From: Paralvinella palmiformis
Lineage: Eukaryota; Annelida; Polychaeta; Terebellida; Alvinellidae
Direction: 5' to 3'
Length of the DNA stretch: 64,000 bases
Assembly: GCA_025642065.1 (NCBI GenBank)
Contig: JAODUP010000113.1
Span: 528,501 to 592,500, forward strand
This document shows positions 13,177 to 24,116 of the stretch, piece by piece; positions within the stretch are counted from its first letter, which is position 1, and every line of letters begins with the position of its first letter. The position numbers were made by a program, and so were the translations under genes. The notes below the pieces were generated by a model. That model had not been told where the DNA came from. It worked only from the letters and a program-made list of their open reading frames with translations, and did not search any database.

Positions 13177-16100
13177 ATAGTTAATCTATATAATCAGGTA
13201 ATATGTATATTACCTGAAATTTTCAGGCAATCTATATTAAATCTCAGTAATAGACATATTACCGAAATATTTCAGGTTATATAGATATTAGCTGATTATA
13301 CTGATTAAATGTAACATATATATTAGAAAACAAAAAGGTTGAATACAAAATACTAGTGTTGTTCCTTGAACAGTATTACTGGGAATTACATTTCAGTTCG
13401 CCTACTTGACCATCAAGTCATTAAGGGTATCATATGACCTGGTCTCGGGTTACAACAGACGTACAAGGGATGAGGCACTCTGGCTTAAGTAAGTGCTCTT
13501 TATTATTAATTTCATTAATCATCCCAATCCCATATCACCGATTTAACTATTTGTTACCATCACACATTATTATACCTAATATCTTGTGTAGTGAGTTATA
13601 AGAAGTAAATAGTTTGTCCAGCTCTATATGTGTTAAGGAGTATTTGGCTAATGGTGCCACAAACATTTAGTAAAAATGTCACACACTTTTATAGCTAGGT
13701 TACTATCAGCATATCATTGTTGAGGGAAGTTATTCTAATTATAAATAACCATCTCATTAAGTTAATATAACGTTTTCGTTTTATTTGTAAATTTACCCGT
13801 CAGTGTCTTGTCATTAGTACCATGCTGTTTACTTTGAATGTTATCTCAGTGATTGTGTGTGTGTGTGTGTGTGTCTCTGATTACATTTCACACCCTGATT
13901 TCGGCTCTAATTTTGAGTGTTGTTTTCCTGTTGAACTGCACACAACATCATACAATCAACATAATATATGTACATCTTAACTGGGGAAGTTCATCAGACT
14001 CTGACATGAGTTGTCTGACCTTCATTTCTCTGCTTAGTAAAGAAAACATTGTATTACACACTGCAGCAAATTACTATTACTCTGTAATCCATCCATGTCC
14101 ATACTGGAACACATGAATCACGGAATGGTCCATAAACTGACGATTCGGTTGGCATGAAATTGTTTGTACATCAATTCGAGAAAAGATAAACCTACTCATT
14201 GCCAGTATTGGTGGGTGGCTTTTATAATACTGATGTGCCAGTTTTCAGTAGATTCTACTTTGAGAAAACCAAAACGTTAAATAATGTTTTGATAATCAAT
14301 GTATAAACTACTTATGCAGTGGTTTTGTTAAGAAATAAAGTAGGAGAGGGGTCAACAAGAATACCAGGGTTAGATATTGGTAGGCTTCAGGGGCCTACAA
14401 TGGCACAAAGTGGTGTCTCAGTTGCATTGGAAACGAAAGTAGCCGGGTCTCTACTTGAGAGTTGGCGGGTGAAATGACCCGGGTCCTGGCTTCTAACAAA
14501 ACCACTGCTTATGCATAGACGTAATGTTTGCTACTAATTAAACATATCACAGAATTCTATCAATTTTCATTTGGAATTTGGTCAATGCAATGTAAACTGT
14601 ACAAGGCCCAATAAGACAACAGGAAAGTTTCAGTGAGTTCTTGTCTCTTAACAAACCATGTAATTTAAGAGGTGATTATCTTCATGCAGAAAGGACAGGT
14701 TTTCTTTCGTCGCTGTTTATCGTGTAGATAAGAACTGTTTAAAATTACTGTGGTAGGTCCTGATGATGAGTCCAACTAATTATAGTTTACAGGTATATTT
14801 TATTACAAAGGCACCTGATAAAATTTATAATTTAACCATATCAGAATTTTATATCCATGTTATTCACAAAACAAAAATTACCAAGAAAAAATTCAGTCTG
14901 AACACGTCCAATCTTGAATTGTTTGTTTTTGATCAGTAAAACAGCTGTCCAAATCAAGTTGTTATACATGTAGTATATGTGGTCATATTAATGTAAACAG
15001 TTCACATGATTGTATTAACGCTTGGCTATGTGTATCATTCACTACCATATAACGGCATACAAAACTTAAGAAAACAAGCCACTTGTTTAAATGTTGTCTG
15101 AAACAAAACTAAATTCCCAAAGTTCTATTGTCCATGTCAGAATGTCCTTTGTTGAAGAATAACTTCATTAAATTGCTTGATAATAATAAAAATATTGAAT
15201 AACCTACTGGATATGCTTTCTTTAAACCTTTTACAGTCGTATAGTGTTCCTGGAGACTGTTGCTGGTGTCCCTGGTATGGTGGCTGCCATGGTCAGACAT
15301 CTTCACTCTCTGCGTAAGATGAGGAGAGACCACGGATGGATCCATACTCTCTTAGGTGAGTATTCTATCGACAGAGCTCAGTGCTTCTCTCTCCCCCCCC
15401 CCTCTCTCTCTCCTTAACATTTCACAGAGATACAAAAAACGTAAAGACTTCTCAGTAGTTCCTCAACGAGATGTCCTAGTTTGGACTCAACATCAGAGCC
15501 AATTACAACAAGAGCAATCACTTGTCAAACATTTGTGTTATGACATGATAGTAAATGAGCTCTCTGTTTTTATATCATTTTATCTAACATAGTTTGTGTT
15601 ACAGGCATGATAGTATTGAGATGATGATATTAATTATCTGACAAATTCCCTTTCAGAGGAAGCCGAAAATGAAAGAATGCATCTGATGACTGCCCTACAG
15701 CTAAAGAACCCTTCTTTAATGTTTAAGGGAGTGGTTCTTGCTGCACAAGGTAATGTCAGGTGGCCCATTGTGAGGTAATCCGTGTTGGATGAATGCATTT
15801 TCTGACTGTAAATAGTCATAAAATGTGGTTTGTGAACACGAACAGTTATAATTATGATCTCTTGAATTTAAATAGGGCTAATTGTGGCCTCTGTACATAA
15901 ACAGTGATAACTGTGATGTCTGAAGCTTGTAATATCTGAATATAAACAGGCATAACCGTGGTGTAAAGATAAACAGGAATAATTGCAGTATCTGAATATC
16001 AATGGGCATATTTGCAACGTCCAAATAGAAACAAGAGTAATTAGAATATCTGAAATTACATATTGTAGTTCTAATTAGAGCTGAATCATATATGTTTGAC

Positions 16101-19100
16101 CATTATACCAGTCCTGGCATACTGTTTATTTTAACGTAGAGATTCAGAGAGTTTCAGTGATTAAGTTTATTTTGGAAATGGTATTTAATTTAAAATTTGG
16201 AATCTAAAACAAATTTAATTGAAAATTTATTTGATCTTGTCATCAAACATCACAATTTTATCTTAATCTGTGAAAATAACAGCCATATTCATACCTTGGT
16301 ATCTTCGAATAAATTTGAGCTTAGGGCTTTTCCCGAATAGTATGTCGCCCCCACGGATCGCAAATTAAAAAATAAATCATACACAGGTCCATAAATGTTT
16401 AAAAGTAAGAAATTCCTACCAGCATACCTTCAAGAACAGTTTTAAATTGTACTGGCATCCTCTGTCCAACAAAAAGAACTCCAGGGTATATTTTTCAATT
16501 TTGTAACTTGAAAGGGAGATAACTAGAAACAGGAAAACTGTGAAGTTATATTTTAATAAAATAGTTTTACTTCGATTATTGCACGGCTGTGTTTACAAAA
16601 CAAATTAGTCATAACGTCACCATCTATGTGCAAGGCTTTTCTTGGGCACATGAGGCCACAGCAGAGCACCATCTGAAGAGTGTATTTATGGTGTACTTTC
16701 ATTTTCGCTGCAATTTTCACGTACATGCAGTTGATTTAAACATCAGAGAGTCAATTAGCTTGCTGTTTTTCTACCTACTTTGCTGTTTAACACTGCCATT
16801 AACATAGTTAAGTGTAGGGTTATTTTAATTACCTGTTTTTCTTCTATCCATGTAGCTCCACCACCAAGCAATTTTTGTAATTAAATGTCTGATATATATG
16901 TAAGTGAATAAAGAAGACTAAATATAATCTTGTATATACATGTAGTTATTATTTTATTTCATACAAACAAATTGTTGTACCATTATTTGATCTTCCATGT
17001 GTACTTTTTGGGAAGTTTAATGCCTTTACCATTCCTTTCTAGATTTATGTGCAGTATGTATTCAGGATTGAGGATACATATGATGCAATCATATATTACA
17101 ATATAATATTTTCACATAATAAAAAATGGGGGTATGATTATTATTTTTAAATCCTACCAATGGGGGGGGGGTTAACCCCCCAAAGTAAATTAATATAAGG
17201 GAGGTGTAAATATAATTTTTAATTCCTATAGGCAGGGGGGGTTGCCTTTTCTAAGAGGGTAACATTTATTTTTCTGGAATAGCCCTTATTATGTGATATA
17301 CTTAATTAATACTTCCCAATTTCCAAATAATCTAGTCTTGTTTAAAGATATGCATTTCTTGTCAGCTATTCTTATATGTATGTAAGGTTGGGTTGGATGT
17401 ATGTAAGGTTGGGTAATAGCAACAAAACCAATTTTTATTGGTCTTTTTTATATGGATTTTTGAGAGATTCCTTATTTTTCTGTTTATTTAAGAGATCGTT
17501 TGTTTACATTTTTAGGGGCGTTTGTGACGTGGTTTGGAATTTTCTACTTGATTGCACCTCGTTACTGTCACCGATTCGTTGGCTATTTAGAAGAAGAAGC
17601 AGTTAGGACTTACACTAAGTGTTTGAAGGTATGTATTATTATTAACATTTCCGGTAAGCTGAAGATGCAGCATTATAGACATTCTGCAACCTTTCTGTAG
17701 ACTTAGTTCTTAATACAATCAGTATCTAAATTAATCTTGACCTTCGCCGTATTCGTCCCTATATTTCTCTTTCGGTCGCCAGAACCATTGCTACTGCAAC
17801 TCGCTTCTTTATAACATTGCATCTAGGGATATTCTAAAACTTCAGTGTATTCAGAACTACTTAGCTATGGTTGTCACACGGTCTCCTCGGTTTTCCCATT
17901 CTGTTCCACTTCTGAAATCTCTTCACTGGCTCCCTATTCAATCTCACATAAATTTCAAACTCTGCACTATTGCCTATCAAACTCTTTCCTCTGGAGAACC
18001 TTCATATCTATTTTCCATGCATTCTTTAGCACCCAATCCCAGAAAGCTCCGTTCATCTGGTTTTCACTTGTTGTATGTTCCCAGAGTTGAAACTCATGCT
18101 GGGACTCGTGCTTTTTCAATATTGTTGTCCCTACTCTTTGGAATTCAGTCCCTGAACATTTTAAGTCATCAAATCGCATAGTTTCTTTACGTCACCATTT
18201 TCAGAGTTGCTTATCCTTCTTAAGTTTCTACTCCATCTGATCATTTGTTGATGAACTTTTTATTGTACCTAGACTATCAGGTTGCCCAACCCCTGTACTA
18301 GTTGCGCCATTGAGCTCCATTCTTTTCGAGGATATTGGTGCAATACAAGTTTTGTAATTATTATTAATATTATTTTAACCAGGATGTTTATATAAAGAAT
18401 GTGCTCGCCTCAACATGGAGCTGTTTATTAATTGATGGGATCGTACCTATTTGGATCTTTGGCTGTGATGTCTATCCATTAGATTAAGAGTATTAATGTC
18501 TCGTAGTTTCCTTTCCTGATATTTTGTATCCGTAAAATTTCAAAATAAACTAGGCGAAATATCGCAACAAAGTGGTTGAAGTATTTAAAAAAAACTATCA
18601 AAATAAGTGGCTAAACATCAAATTCAAATGAAGTAAACACGAAAAGAGAATGTTCAAATTATTGTCTATATAATAAGTTATGCCGTTAACTATGTTGGCC
18701 ATAATATTTGTCATCTTTCACTATTTCTAGCCACCCCAGTTGTCATCCTAGTAGTTATCACGTCATAGTTAAGGTTGTAGTATTTCTTAGCAGTTACATT
18801 CATGGATTCACTGCTGCTGCAGAATAATTTTAAAATGCTATTATTATCGTATGTTATTACGACGAACAAATTGACCGGATATCTAAATACTTGGAACAGT
18901 TCAACATTCGGAACAGATAGCTGAACTGTCGTAAGCATAAGCCCTTAGCCATTTTTATTCGTATTTTGTTCTGGAATAAGCCACGAAAGGGAGAACAAAA
19001 AGTAAAGAATTAATTGTTGAAATGTTTACAAGAGTTTGACTGAAAAGATCAATTTTTTTCATTGAGTTTATTTATGTACTTATTTGGTGTGTATTTTAAA

Positions 19101-20863
19101 TAATATACATAGCACAGTATATTTATATAAATTGTACTTCTATAAGCTGATATAATTGTTGCATTTTATGAAACATTTAAGTAAATCCTTCCAACAGACA
19201 TAGTTGTAAAGGTGAGGGCTTGTTTTCATAAAATAATTATTTGGACATTTGTCAACTTCTGATCTATCTATCATTTCATTCAACTAAGTGCTTTTGTTTT
19301 AAATTAAGAACTTGAAGTATACTAAAAAAAATAAAAGCTTAAGTAAAAATTTCATATAATTTCTAGAGCTTTTGTTGGCAGTATTTGAATAATAATAAAC
19401 ATTGATGCTCCTGGCATGAGGAAAATATGTTATCTGGTTGAAGGTTCTGTGAAATGGGGTGCCTCCATGGTCCACAGACCACTACCACCTGAGTCTCGCC
19501 CTGGGCATATCTGAAGGGTGTTTCATCATTGACTTAGCTTCATCACCTTTGGAGGCCGCTTGGCCCATTTAGCCTACCATGTACACAAAAGTGGCTGTAA
19601 AACATCAATAATCATCATCATCATCTGTGCATTGAAGATGAAGATGTTATTGGTAATAATGATAATATTAAAATTAAAGTACATTTTAGAAAAGTCAAGG
19701 AATGAGATAACACAGTGCAAATTTCTAAGGCATTAAGCCTTGTTAAATAGTGTTAAATTAACATACAAGGTTTCCCTGCACTGTATTACAAACCAGCATG
19801 TCAAGTTTGAATTCCTGTATGTCTCCTTAGTGTGATGGTAACATTTTATCAGTATCCAAGTAAATGTGACATTTCAGTTTCTTGATTAAGACCATCCCAC
19901 TGATAATAACCCCACGTCTTGCTCTTAAATGGACAGGAGTCTTATCAGCGTAGGAATGGTTGCCAAAAAATCATGATTTAAAAAAAAAAAAATGTTTTTT
20001 AAAAACAACATTCAAATCAAATCAAAATGAAAGATTTTTAAAATTTTCTTGGCATGATTTAAATCATGATTTCAATCAATGATTTAAATCATGATTTAAA
20101 TAAAACAACTCTGGCATGGGGTAGTCTTAATCAAGAAACTGAAATATCAACACTTCTGTTTTGGAGGTAAATCACTACTTATCAACTGATGGTGAACGTG
20201 GAATGGTCATTGTGGGATGCTATCGCTCCATTGTCCTTGTATTATTTCTGCTCAATAGTTCTCCGTCATTTTGTTCATATTTATTAAAAACAATCCTTAA
20301 ACGTTAGTATTTAATTTTTAATATCCTCCATTATTCAGGATATTGAAGATGGCGCAATCAGCCACTGGAAGACAAAACCAGCTCCACAGATAGCTGTCAA
20401 CTACTGGAATCTAGCTGTATGTAGTCCGTTTCAACACTAATTACTAACTTATTTAAAAATTAATTTTGTAAACAATTTCTATCACTGGCTGTTTTAAATG
20501 AAAATGTGTGTAATAATGTTTAATGGATTGCCTTAATTTTTTTTACATATCATTTTATTACCTTGGTCTCCTCTTTGTATCCTCACTATTTAAAAAGATT
20601 TGTTCTCATGCAATTATACAAGACTCATTTTCCCCAGTGTAGCATTTAATGCAATTTAATATGCAGCATTAACAAATTGATAACTAAGCGATAATTAAGT
20701 GCAACATCTTGATAATTCTATGTGTTATGTATTTTAGCCGACTGCCACAATGAAGGATGTCATCCTGGCAATCAGAGCGGATGAGGCTCATCACAGGGTG
20801 GTCAACCATACTCTGGCATCAATGAATAAAGATGATTTCAACCCGTACAAGCCAGGAGAGTAG
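8676..20863 (+). CDS. AOX: Alternative oxidase, copy 1 (complete, nine coding exons, 351 aa)
   Basis: Mitochondrial alternative oxidase, a diiron ubiquinol:oxygen oxidoreductase of the inner membrane (matrix side) that bypasses complexes III and IV. Coding exons are 8676-8810, 10809-10942, 12072-12237, 13397-13488, 15237-15355, 15657-15749, 17516-17628, 20339-20416 and 20738-20863. All introns are GT-AG and the frame closes exactly (1056 nt with stop). Residues 1-45 form an Arg-rich presequence almost without acid residues. The catalytic core keeps LET (E182), NERMH (E221, H224), LEEEA (E272) and DEAHH (E326, H329). The 39- and 51-residue spacings match the family, and the quinol-site Tyr is present (Y279). 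The C-terminus NPYKPGE is the animal AOX signature. The start was chosen for its caccATGg context. The exon's own 5' part has no stop in this frame, so a longer N-terminus cannot be excluded. Paralogue of the gene at 34.4-45.4 kb. Confidence 0.95.
8929..9112 (-). repeat. tRNA-derived SINE, family A (AOX copy 1 intron)
   Basis: A (GAT)n edge and the body GCCACTTTTGTGTACATGG are followed by the tRNA-like head, which lies on the minus strand. It is near full length and lies in the first coding-region intron. Confidence 0.8.
10062..10246 (-). repeat. tRNA-derived SINE, family A (AOX copy 1 intron)
   Basis: It has the same layout as the copy at 8929: GGCCACTTTTGTGCACAAGG body, CCTCCAAAGGTAATGAGG segment, and a minus-strand tRNA-like head ending GACCACGGAGCCGC. 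Confidence 0.8.
10809..10942 (+). CDS. AOX: AOX copy 1, coding exon 2
   Basis: The acceptor TTTTTCAG is at 10801-10808 and the donor GTGAGG at 10943. It codes [15 protein letters not shown] through [15 protein letters not shown] to KLKHF plus two bases of an Arg codon. This is the variable linker between presequence and core. Copy 2 has six extra residues in the matching exon. Confidence 0.9.
11825..11885 (+). repeat. SINE/LINE 3' tail fragment
   Basis: TGTAAAGCACTTTTGAACATG followed by GTGCTATATAAATATG resembles the 3' tail of the family B SINEs. No head is seen. Confidence 0.45.
12072..12237 (+). CDS. AOX: AOX copy 1, coding exon 3
   Basis: The acceptor TTTCCAG ends at 12071 and the donor GTATGT starts at 12238. 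It codes the N-terminal arm of the core: [10 protein letters not shown], then VPKDGA, then [19 protein letters not shown] to LLDW, phase 0. It is the same length (166 nt) as in copy 2. Confidence 0.95.
12636..12900 (+). repeat. tRNA-like SINE, family C, with two heads
   Basis: GCTCTGGTGGTGCAGTGATT with a GGATTTGAATCC B box is followed, about 130 bp on, by a second tRNA-like segment with GGTTCGAATCT-type B box (GTGGGTTCGAATCTGC). Two related tRNA-like units in a row suggest a dimeric SINE or two nested insertions. It lies in AOX copy 1 intron 3. Confidence 0.5.
13125..13173. repeat. (TA)n microsatellite
   Basis: TA repeat directly adjoining a small inverted-repeat element. Confidence 0.95.
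13166..13322. mobile_element. Small hairpin MITE flanked by TA repeats
   Basis: The left end, GTTATAGTTAATCTATATAATCAG, matches the reverse complement of the right end, with the consensus TGTTA.A.TTAATC..TATAATC. Inside are paired ATTACCTGAAA/TTTCAGG segments. A related copy sits at 45641-45785, also bounded by TA tracts, so this is a TA-targeting non-autonomous element. Confidence 0.6.
13397..13488 (+). CDS. AOX: AOX copy 1, coding exon 4
   Basis: The acceptor TTTCAG ends at 13396 and the donor GTAAGT starts at 13489. It codes [20 protein letters not shown] then [10 protein letters not shown] plus two bases of Asn. This is the first membrane-facing helix region before the LET helix. Confidence 0.95.
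14317..14507. mobile_element. Short hAT-like MITE with 8-bp target duplication
   Basis: The ends are CAGTGGTTTTGTTAAGAA and TTCTAACAAAACCACTG in inverted orientation. The 8-mer CTTATGCA occurs at both borders (14311-14318, overlapping the first two bases of the element, and 14508-14515). An 8-bp duplication fits the hAT superfamily. It lies in AOX copy 1 intron 4. Confidence 0.55.
15237..15355 (+). CDS. AOX: AOX copy 1, coding exon 5 (first diiron Glu)
   Basis: The acceptor TTTTACAG and donor GTGAGT are good. It codes [20 protein letters not shown], then the loop ending [12 protein letters not shown]182 of LET is the first iron ligand. This is the most conserved exon: two changes in 39 residues against copy 2. 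Confidence 0.97.
15657..15749 (+). CDS. AOX: AOX copy 1, coding exon 6 (second Glu and His)
   Basis: The acceptor TTTCAG ends at 15656 and the donor GTAATG starts at 15750. It codes [19 protein letters not shown] to VVLAAQ and supplies ligands E221 and H224. Confidence 0.96.
17516..17628 (+). CDS. AOX: AOX copy 1, coding exon 7 (LEEEA helix)
   Basis: The acceptor TTTTTAG ends at 17515 and the donor GTATGT starts at 17629. It codes [20 protein letters not shown] then [18 protein letters not shown]. It carries the third ligand glutamate (E272) and the conserved quinol-site Tyr seven residues later. Confidence 0.97.
17715..18365 (+). mobile_element. L2/CR1-like LINE 3' fragment, decayed (AOX copy 1 intron 7)
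   Basis: Translation gives the C-terminal region typical of L2-like LINE reverse transcriptases: [70 protein letters not shown]. The longest intact stretch is 17867-18181. Further on, stops and a frame change break it. The 3' end has TTGCCCAACCCCTGTACTAG and CATTCTTTTCGAGGA, which recur near 29.3 kb. Confidence 0.75.
19457..19625 (+). repeat. tRNA-derived SINE, family A (AOX copy 1 intron 7)
   Basis: Head-to-tail on the + strand: GGTGCCTCCATGGTCCACAG, the GCATATCTGAAGGGTGTTTC segment, GTACACAAAAGTGGCTGTAA, and a terminal (ATC)n. Confidence 0.75.
19867..20149. mobile_element. Inverted-repeat MITE (AOX copy 1 intron 7)
   Basis: The ends are TGACATTTCAGTTTCTTGAT and ATCAAGAAACTGAAATATCA in inverted orientation, continued by TAAGACYAYCCC. 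The interior is rich in ATGATTTAAATCAT palindromes. It is about 283 bp with no coding capacity. Confidence 0.6.
20339..20416 (+). CDS. AOX: AOX copy 1, coding exon 8
   Basis: The acceptor ATTATTCAG ends at 20338 and the donor GTATGT starts at 20417. It codes [20 protein letters not shown] then NYWNLA, phase 0 at both ends. It is the linker before the last helix and, per residue, the most diverged core exon between the two copies. Confidence 0.95.
20738..20863 (+). CDS. AOX: AOX copy 1, last coding exon (DEAHH and stop)
   Basis: The acceptor TATTTTAG ends at 20737. It codes [20 protein letters not shown] to the C-terminus [10 protein letters not shown] and TAG. It carries the last ligands E326 and H329. 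Confidence 0.97.
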   Translation, partial: PTATMKDVILAIRADEAHHRVVNHTLASMNKDDFNPYKPGE

Positions 20864-21190
20864 ACATCTGGGAAATGGGACACTGGCCGCACGAACCTAT
20901 CGTTGTATCTGAGACAGACCCCCATGGTTAGAAAATACTTGTCCATAAGTTCTGTTATAAGTATACCGGTGGTTGTATGCTTCTATGCGGATCAGGCTGT
21001 TGTGAGGGCAGGAATTATCTCATTTGTTTCCTGGTGTATGTCCCATCGGTATCGACGTTTGCCATATTTTGATTTTCAATTGTTGAATACACACTGTTAT
21101 GTCTCAATCTTTCGGAAGTTAACTGTTAGTTGGTAGTATGGCTAGTCCAAAGAAGTAAACTGTGTTTACTTTTTACATTTTATTTATGTT

Positions 21191-21229
<39 letters not shown>

Positions 21230-22388
21230 TCTGTATGTATTTATATGAAAAAACTAAGAAAATACTGGTAGATATTTATGTTGTATTAGTAAGTTAATAA
21301 GAGCTGGCATTCTCTTTGTGGATTTGTTGACATACATACTGTGTACAAAATGTAACCTTGGAGCTTGACTGATCACTAATCATTTTGAGTTTGTTTTTGT
21401 TTTAATCTGGCCAACATAAAAACTGTGACGTATCCTAGCATCACAGGTCATGCATTTACAAAGCCGAACTTGCGAATTGTTCCTGGTGAATGTTCCACTG
21501 GGATAGATAATCAGCTTCGGGGGGGGGGAGGGTTGTGTGAGAGAGAGAGAGAGAGACAGTGTGAGAGTGAGATGGAAATTATCAGCTACTTAGATCTGAA
21601 CATTGTTGTTTATGTGACTCAACTTTGAACAATGATAAGATAGCTTTGTGCTGTTTGTTAGCAACGGATGACTGTTTTGCATAATGCGTGCTGTGCTGAT
21701 CAGATGGATATTTCGTTTTTCTATTATTGTGATTATTTTCTACATTATTTTCCAATCATTTAATGCCATAGTAGGTGTTCCACTAACAGTGCTTATATTT
21801 AAATTGTTGATTTTGTTTCATTGTTTTAATACACACATGATTGAATTGATTCTGGTGGCTTCTGTTCTCTTTAAAAACACAAGAAATTCCACACGAGTTT
21901 GTACAATTTTAGTAAATTAAGTGGAAATGTTGAATCTCACTCACTGACGATCTCTTTTGATTCATACGTGCACACATTGATAGCTCTATGCATGCATGCG
22001 CTCCATTACCCCCCAACCCACAAACATATTGGTGAAACTTGAGCTGTGGCTTCATGTATAAAGCAGACTGAATCTCTGTCCATCACCTATTGTCAATGGT
22101 AAGAAAATGTCTGTTAGAGTAGTTTAAACACAATCCTACACTATGCATAAGGCAAATTAATTGTTTTACAAATGTTTAATTTCAAATCTACATTCCTGTT
22201 TATAGTATTAAAACTTTCTTGAAGCATCTGGCTTTAGACATAAGATGTAGTTGGGATTCACTAATTTCCTCAATATAAAGAAAACTTTGTGATGAAAACA
22301 TTCATGTGTATTCCAGGTTTGTGTTTTTAACTACAAACACATACCGTATTTGAATCTAAAGCTTTGATCGTCTTGAAGAATTAATAAA
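20864..22388 (+). other. Probable 3' UTR and downstream flank of AOX copy 1
   Basis: There is no acceptor or coding frame after the stop. Possible polyadenylation signals AATAAA occur at 22383-22388 and 22721-22726. A TA tract (21194-21228) and a short GA-rich tract near 21540 lie inside. The true 3' end is unknown. Confidence 0.35.
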
Positions 22389-22895
22389 TACAGTTGAGTT
22401 CAGTATTAGAGTTTCTAATATTTCTGTTCATGACTTGTCACTGCAGAAAAAATGAAAAACAGATTGTCATAAAAGAATTACTTTATTATACTTTTAACAT
22501 AAAAATGTGTATATGCTCCACATAAACATCTCTGGTAAAAATAAATGATGTCCGATCATACTTCGTTGAATATTTGTAGTAAACATCCAGTGGACAATCA
22601 ACCGAAATTTAGTTGTGTTCAAATGGAAAATAACTTGTAATATTTATGTTTTATGAAACAATGTGTGGAGTGAATGCTCGAAATGGTGATAAAATTTTGA
22701 AGTTGTATAACATGATCGCAAATAAAAAAGCCATAACTAAAAAGTAATTGCAAAATTAAATATGTAATATCTAATGGCCTACAAGGTCAAAGTCGGCTCT
22801 ATAGCCCATTGGCATTGCTTAGAGCAAGAGGCTGCAAAGATACAGATTAGGGTTCCAATCTAATCAAGTTATACCTAAATTTTGGAATGTTTCCC

Positions 22896-22926
<31 letters not shown>

Positions 22927-23365
22927 GTGTGGCCCCGTATAGTGCGGACCAGTATAACCTGAAACTGGATATAACACGGTCAGACCTTGGACCCCAATTC
23001 GCTGGATCCAGGATATTGTTTTTTCCCGCGAAACGGCGATGAAATGTTTCGAAATAATTTGAACCCGTTTTCACGCATAAAAAATCATAGCCAACGGCCA
23101 CAAACTACCAAGGAGTAAATTTATTGATTTCCTTGTGCACTTGCACCTATGAATGATCATTTATTGGTCCATATATTTAAATTGCTACCTTCATCCGAAG
23201 AACTGGCACTGTTTATGGCGGATCAATATCGCCAATCAAATATTGCTGTTCCCTTTTTGTGACAGTGATCAGTAGATGATGATCGTAGCTGATTGGTCTC
23301 GATTCGGGTCCACCTATAACACAGTAAACAGCATGTGGACCCCAAAATCTGTGTTGTAAGAGCTA

Positions 23366-23369
<4 letters not shown>
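22927..23369. mobile_element. Pogo/Tigger-like MITE inserted in a TA tract
   Basis: The left end AGTGTGGCCCCGTATAGTGC, with GATATAACACGG shortly after, and the right end (reverse complement starting AGTATAGCTCTTACAACAC, then GTGTTATAGGTGGACCC) form a degenerate inverted pair typical of pogo-type elements. TA repeats flank both sides, as expected for a TA target. No transposase is seen. Confidence 0.5.
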
Positions 23370-23396
<27 letters not shown>

Positions 23397-23399
<3 letters not shown>

Positions 23400-23590
23400 T
23401 CAAACCTGCTCTTAACGCCACATGTGGGTACATGCTGAAAGTGGTGTTTACAGACAGGTGAAGCTTCCAGACAGGGGGAACCCCAGGCACTTAATTAAAG
23501 GTACTTGCTGAAAGTGGCGTTTACAGACAGGTGAAGCTTCCAGACAGGGGGAACCCCAGGCACTTAATTAAAGGTTGAATTTCCAGCGAC
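23397..23590. repeat. Pogo-like terminus with an internal 73-bp tandem duplication
   Basis: CAGTCAAACCTGCTCTTAAC directly after a TA tract resembles a pogo/Tigger terminus. Inside, a unit starting TGCTGAAAGTGG is repeated with a 73-bp period (from 23433 and from 23506), with nearly identical copies. I could not find the other terminus. Confidence 0.45.
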
Positions 23591-24074
23591 TGAACAGCGT
23601 AGAGTACATAATATTTATTTTATTCATGCATACACATACTTTGTACAGATGTTCAAGTAGATCTAATATATATATATATATATATTATCATACATCTCCA
23701 TGCACGTTGGAATATCAAAAGTATCATGTGATTAATTAAGAAATTGCTGACAATTTATTGTCAAAATATGAAAAGATGCCATGAATATTGAGAGTGAACT
23801 ATCACCTGGACGCCATTTCTGTTCCATGTTTTCTAGGTTATATCCAGGTATTTCTACATTATATTTCGCTGTTTCATTTGATCACCCCATTTCTCTAGGG
23901 TATCGCATCTCTGACGGCCTTATGTCTGTACGTACATGTACTCAGTTCGCATGTGACTAACGCCGGGATCAAACGATCCAACAGGCACACTACGTGATTT
24001 CCACGTTATTTCGTTGTCACGCTGTTCCACGTGATTTCAACGCGTCATTTCCATGTGGATATAACGTGTGGAAA

Positions 24075-24116
<42 letters not shown>

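Noticed and set aside
15634..15819. Minus-strand open frame opposite AOX exon 6
   Set aside because: It is the antisense shadow of a strongly conserved AOX exon with proper splice sites.
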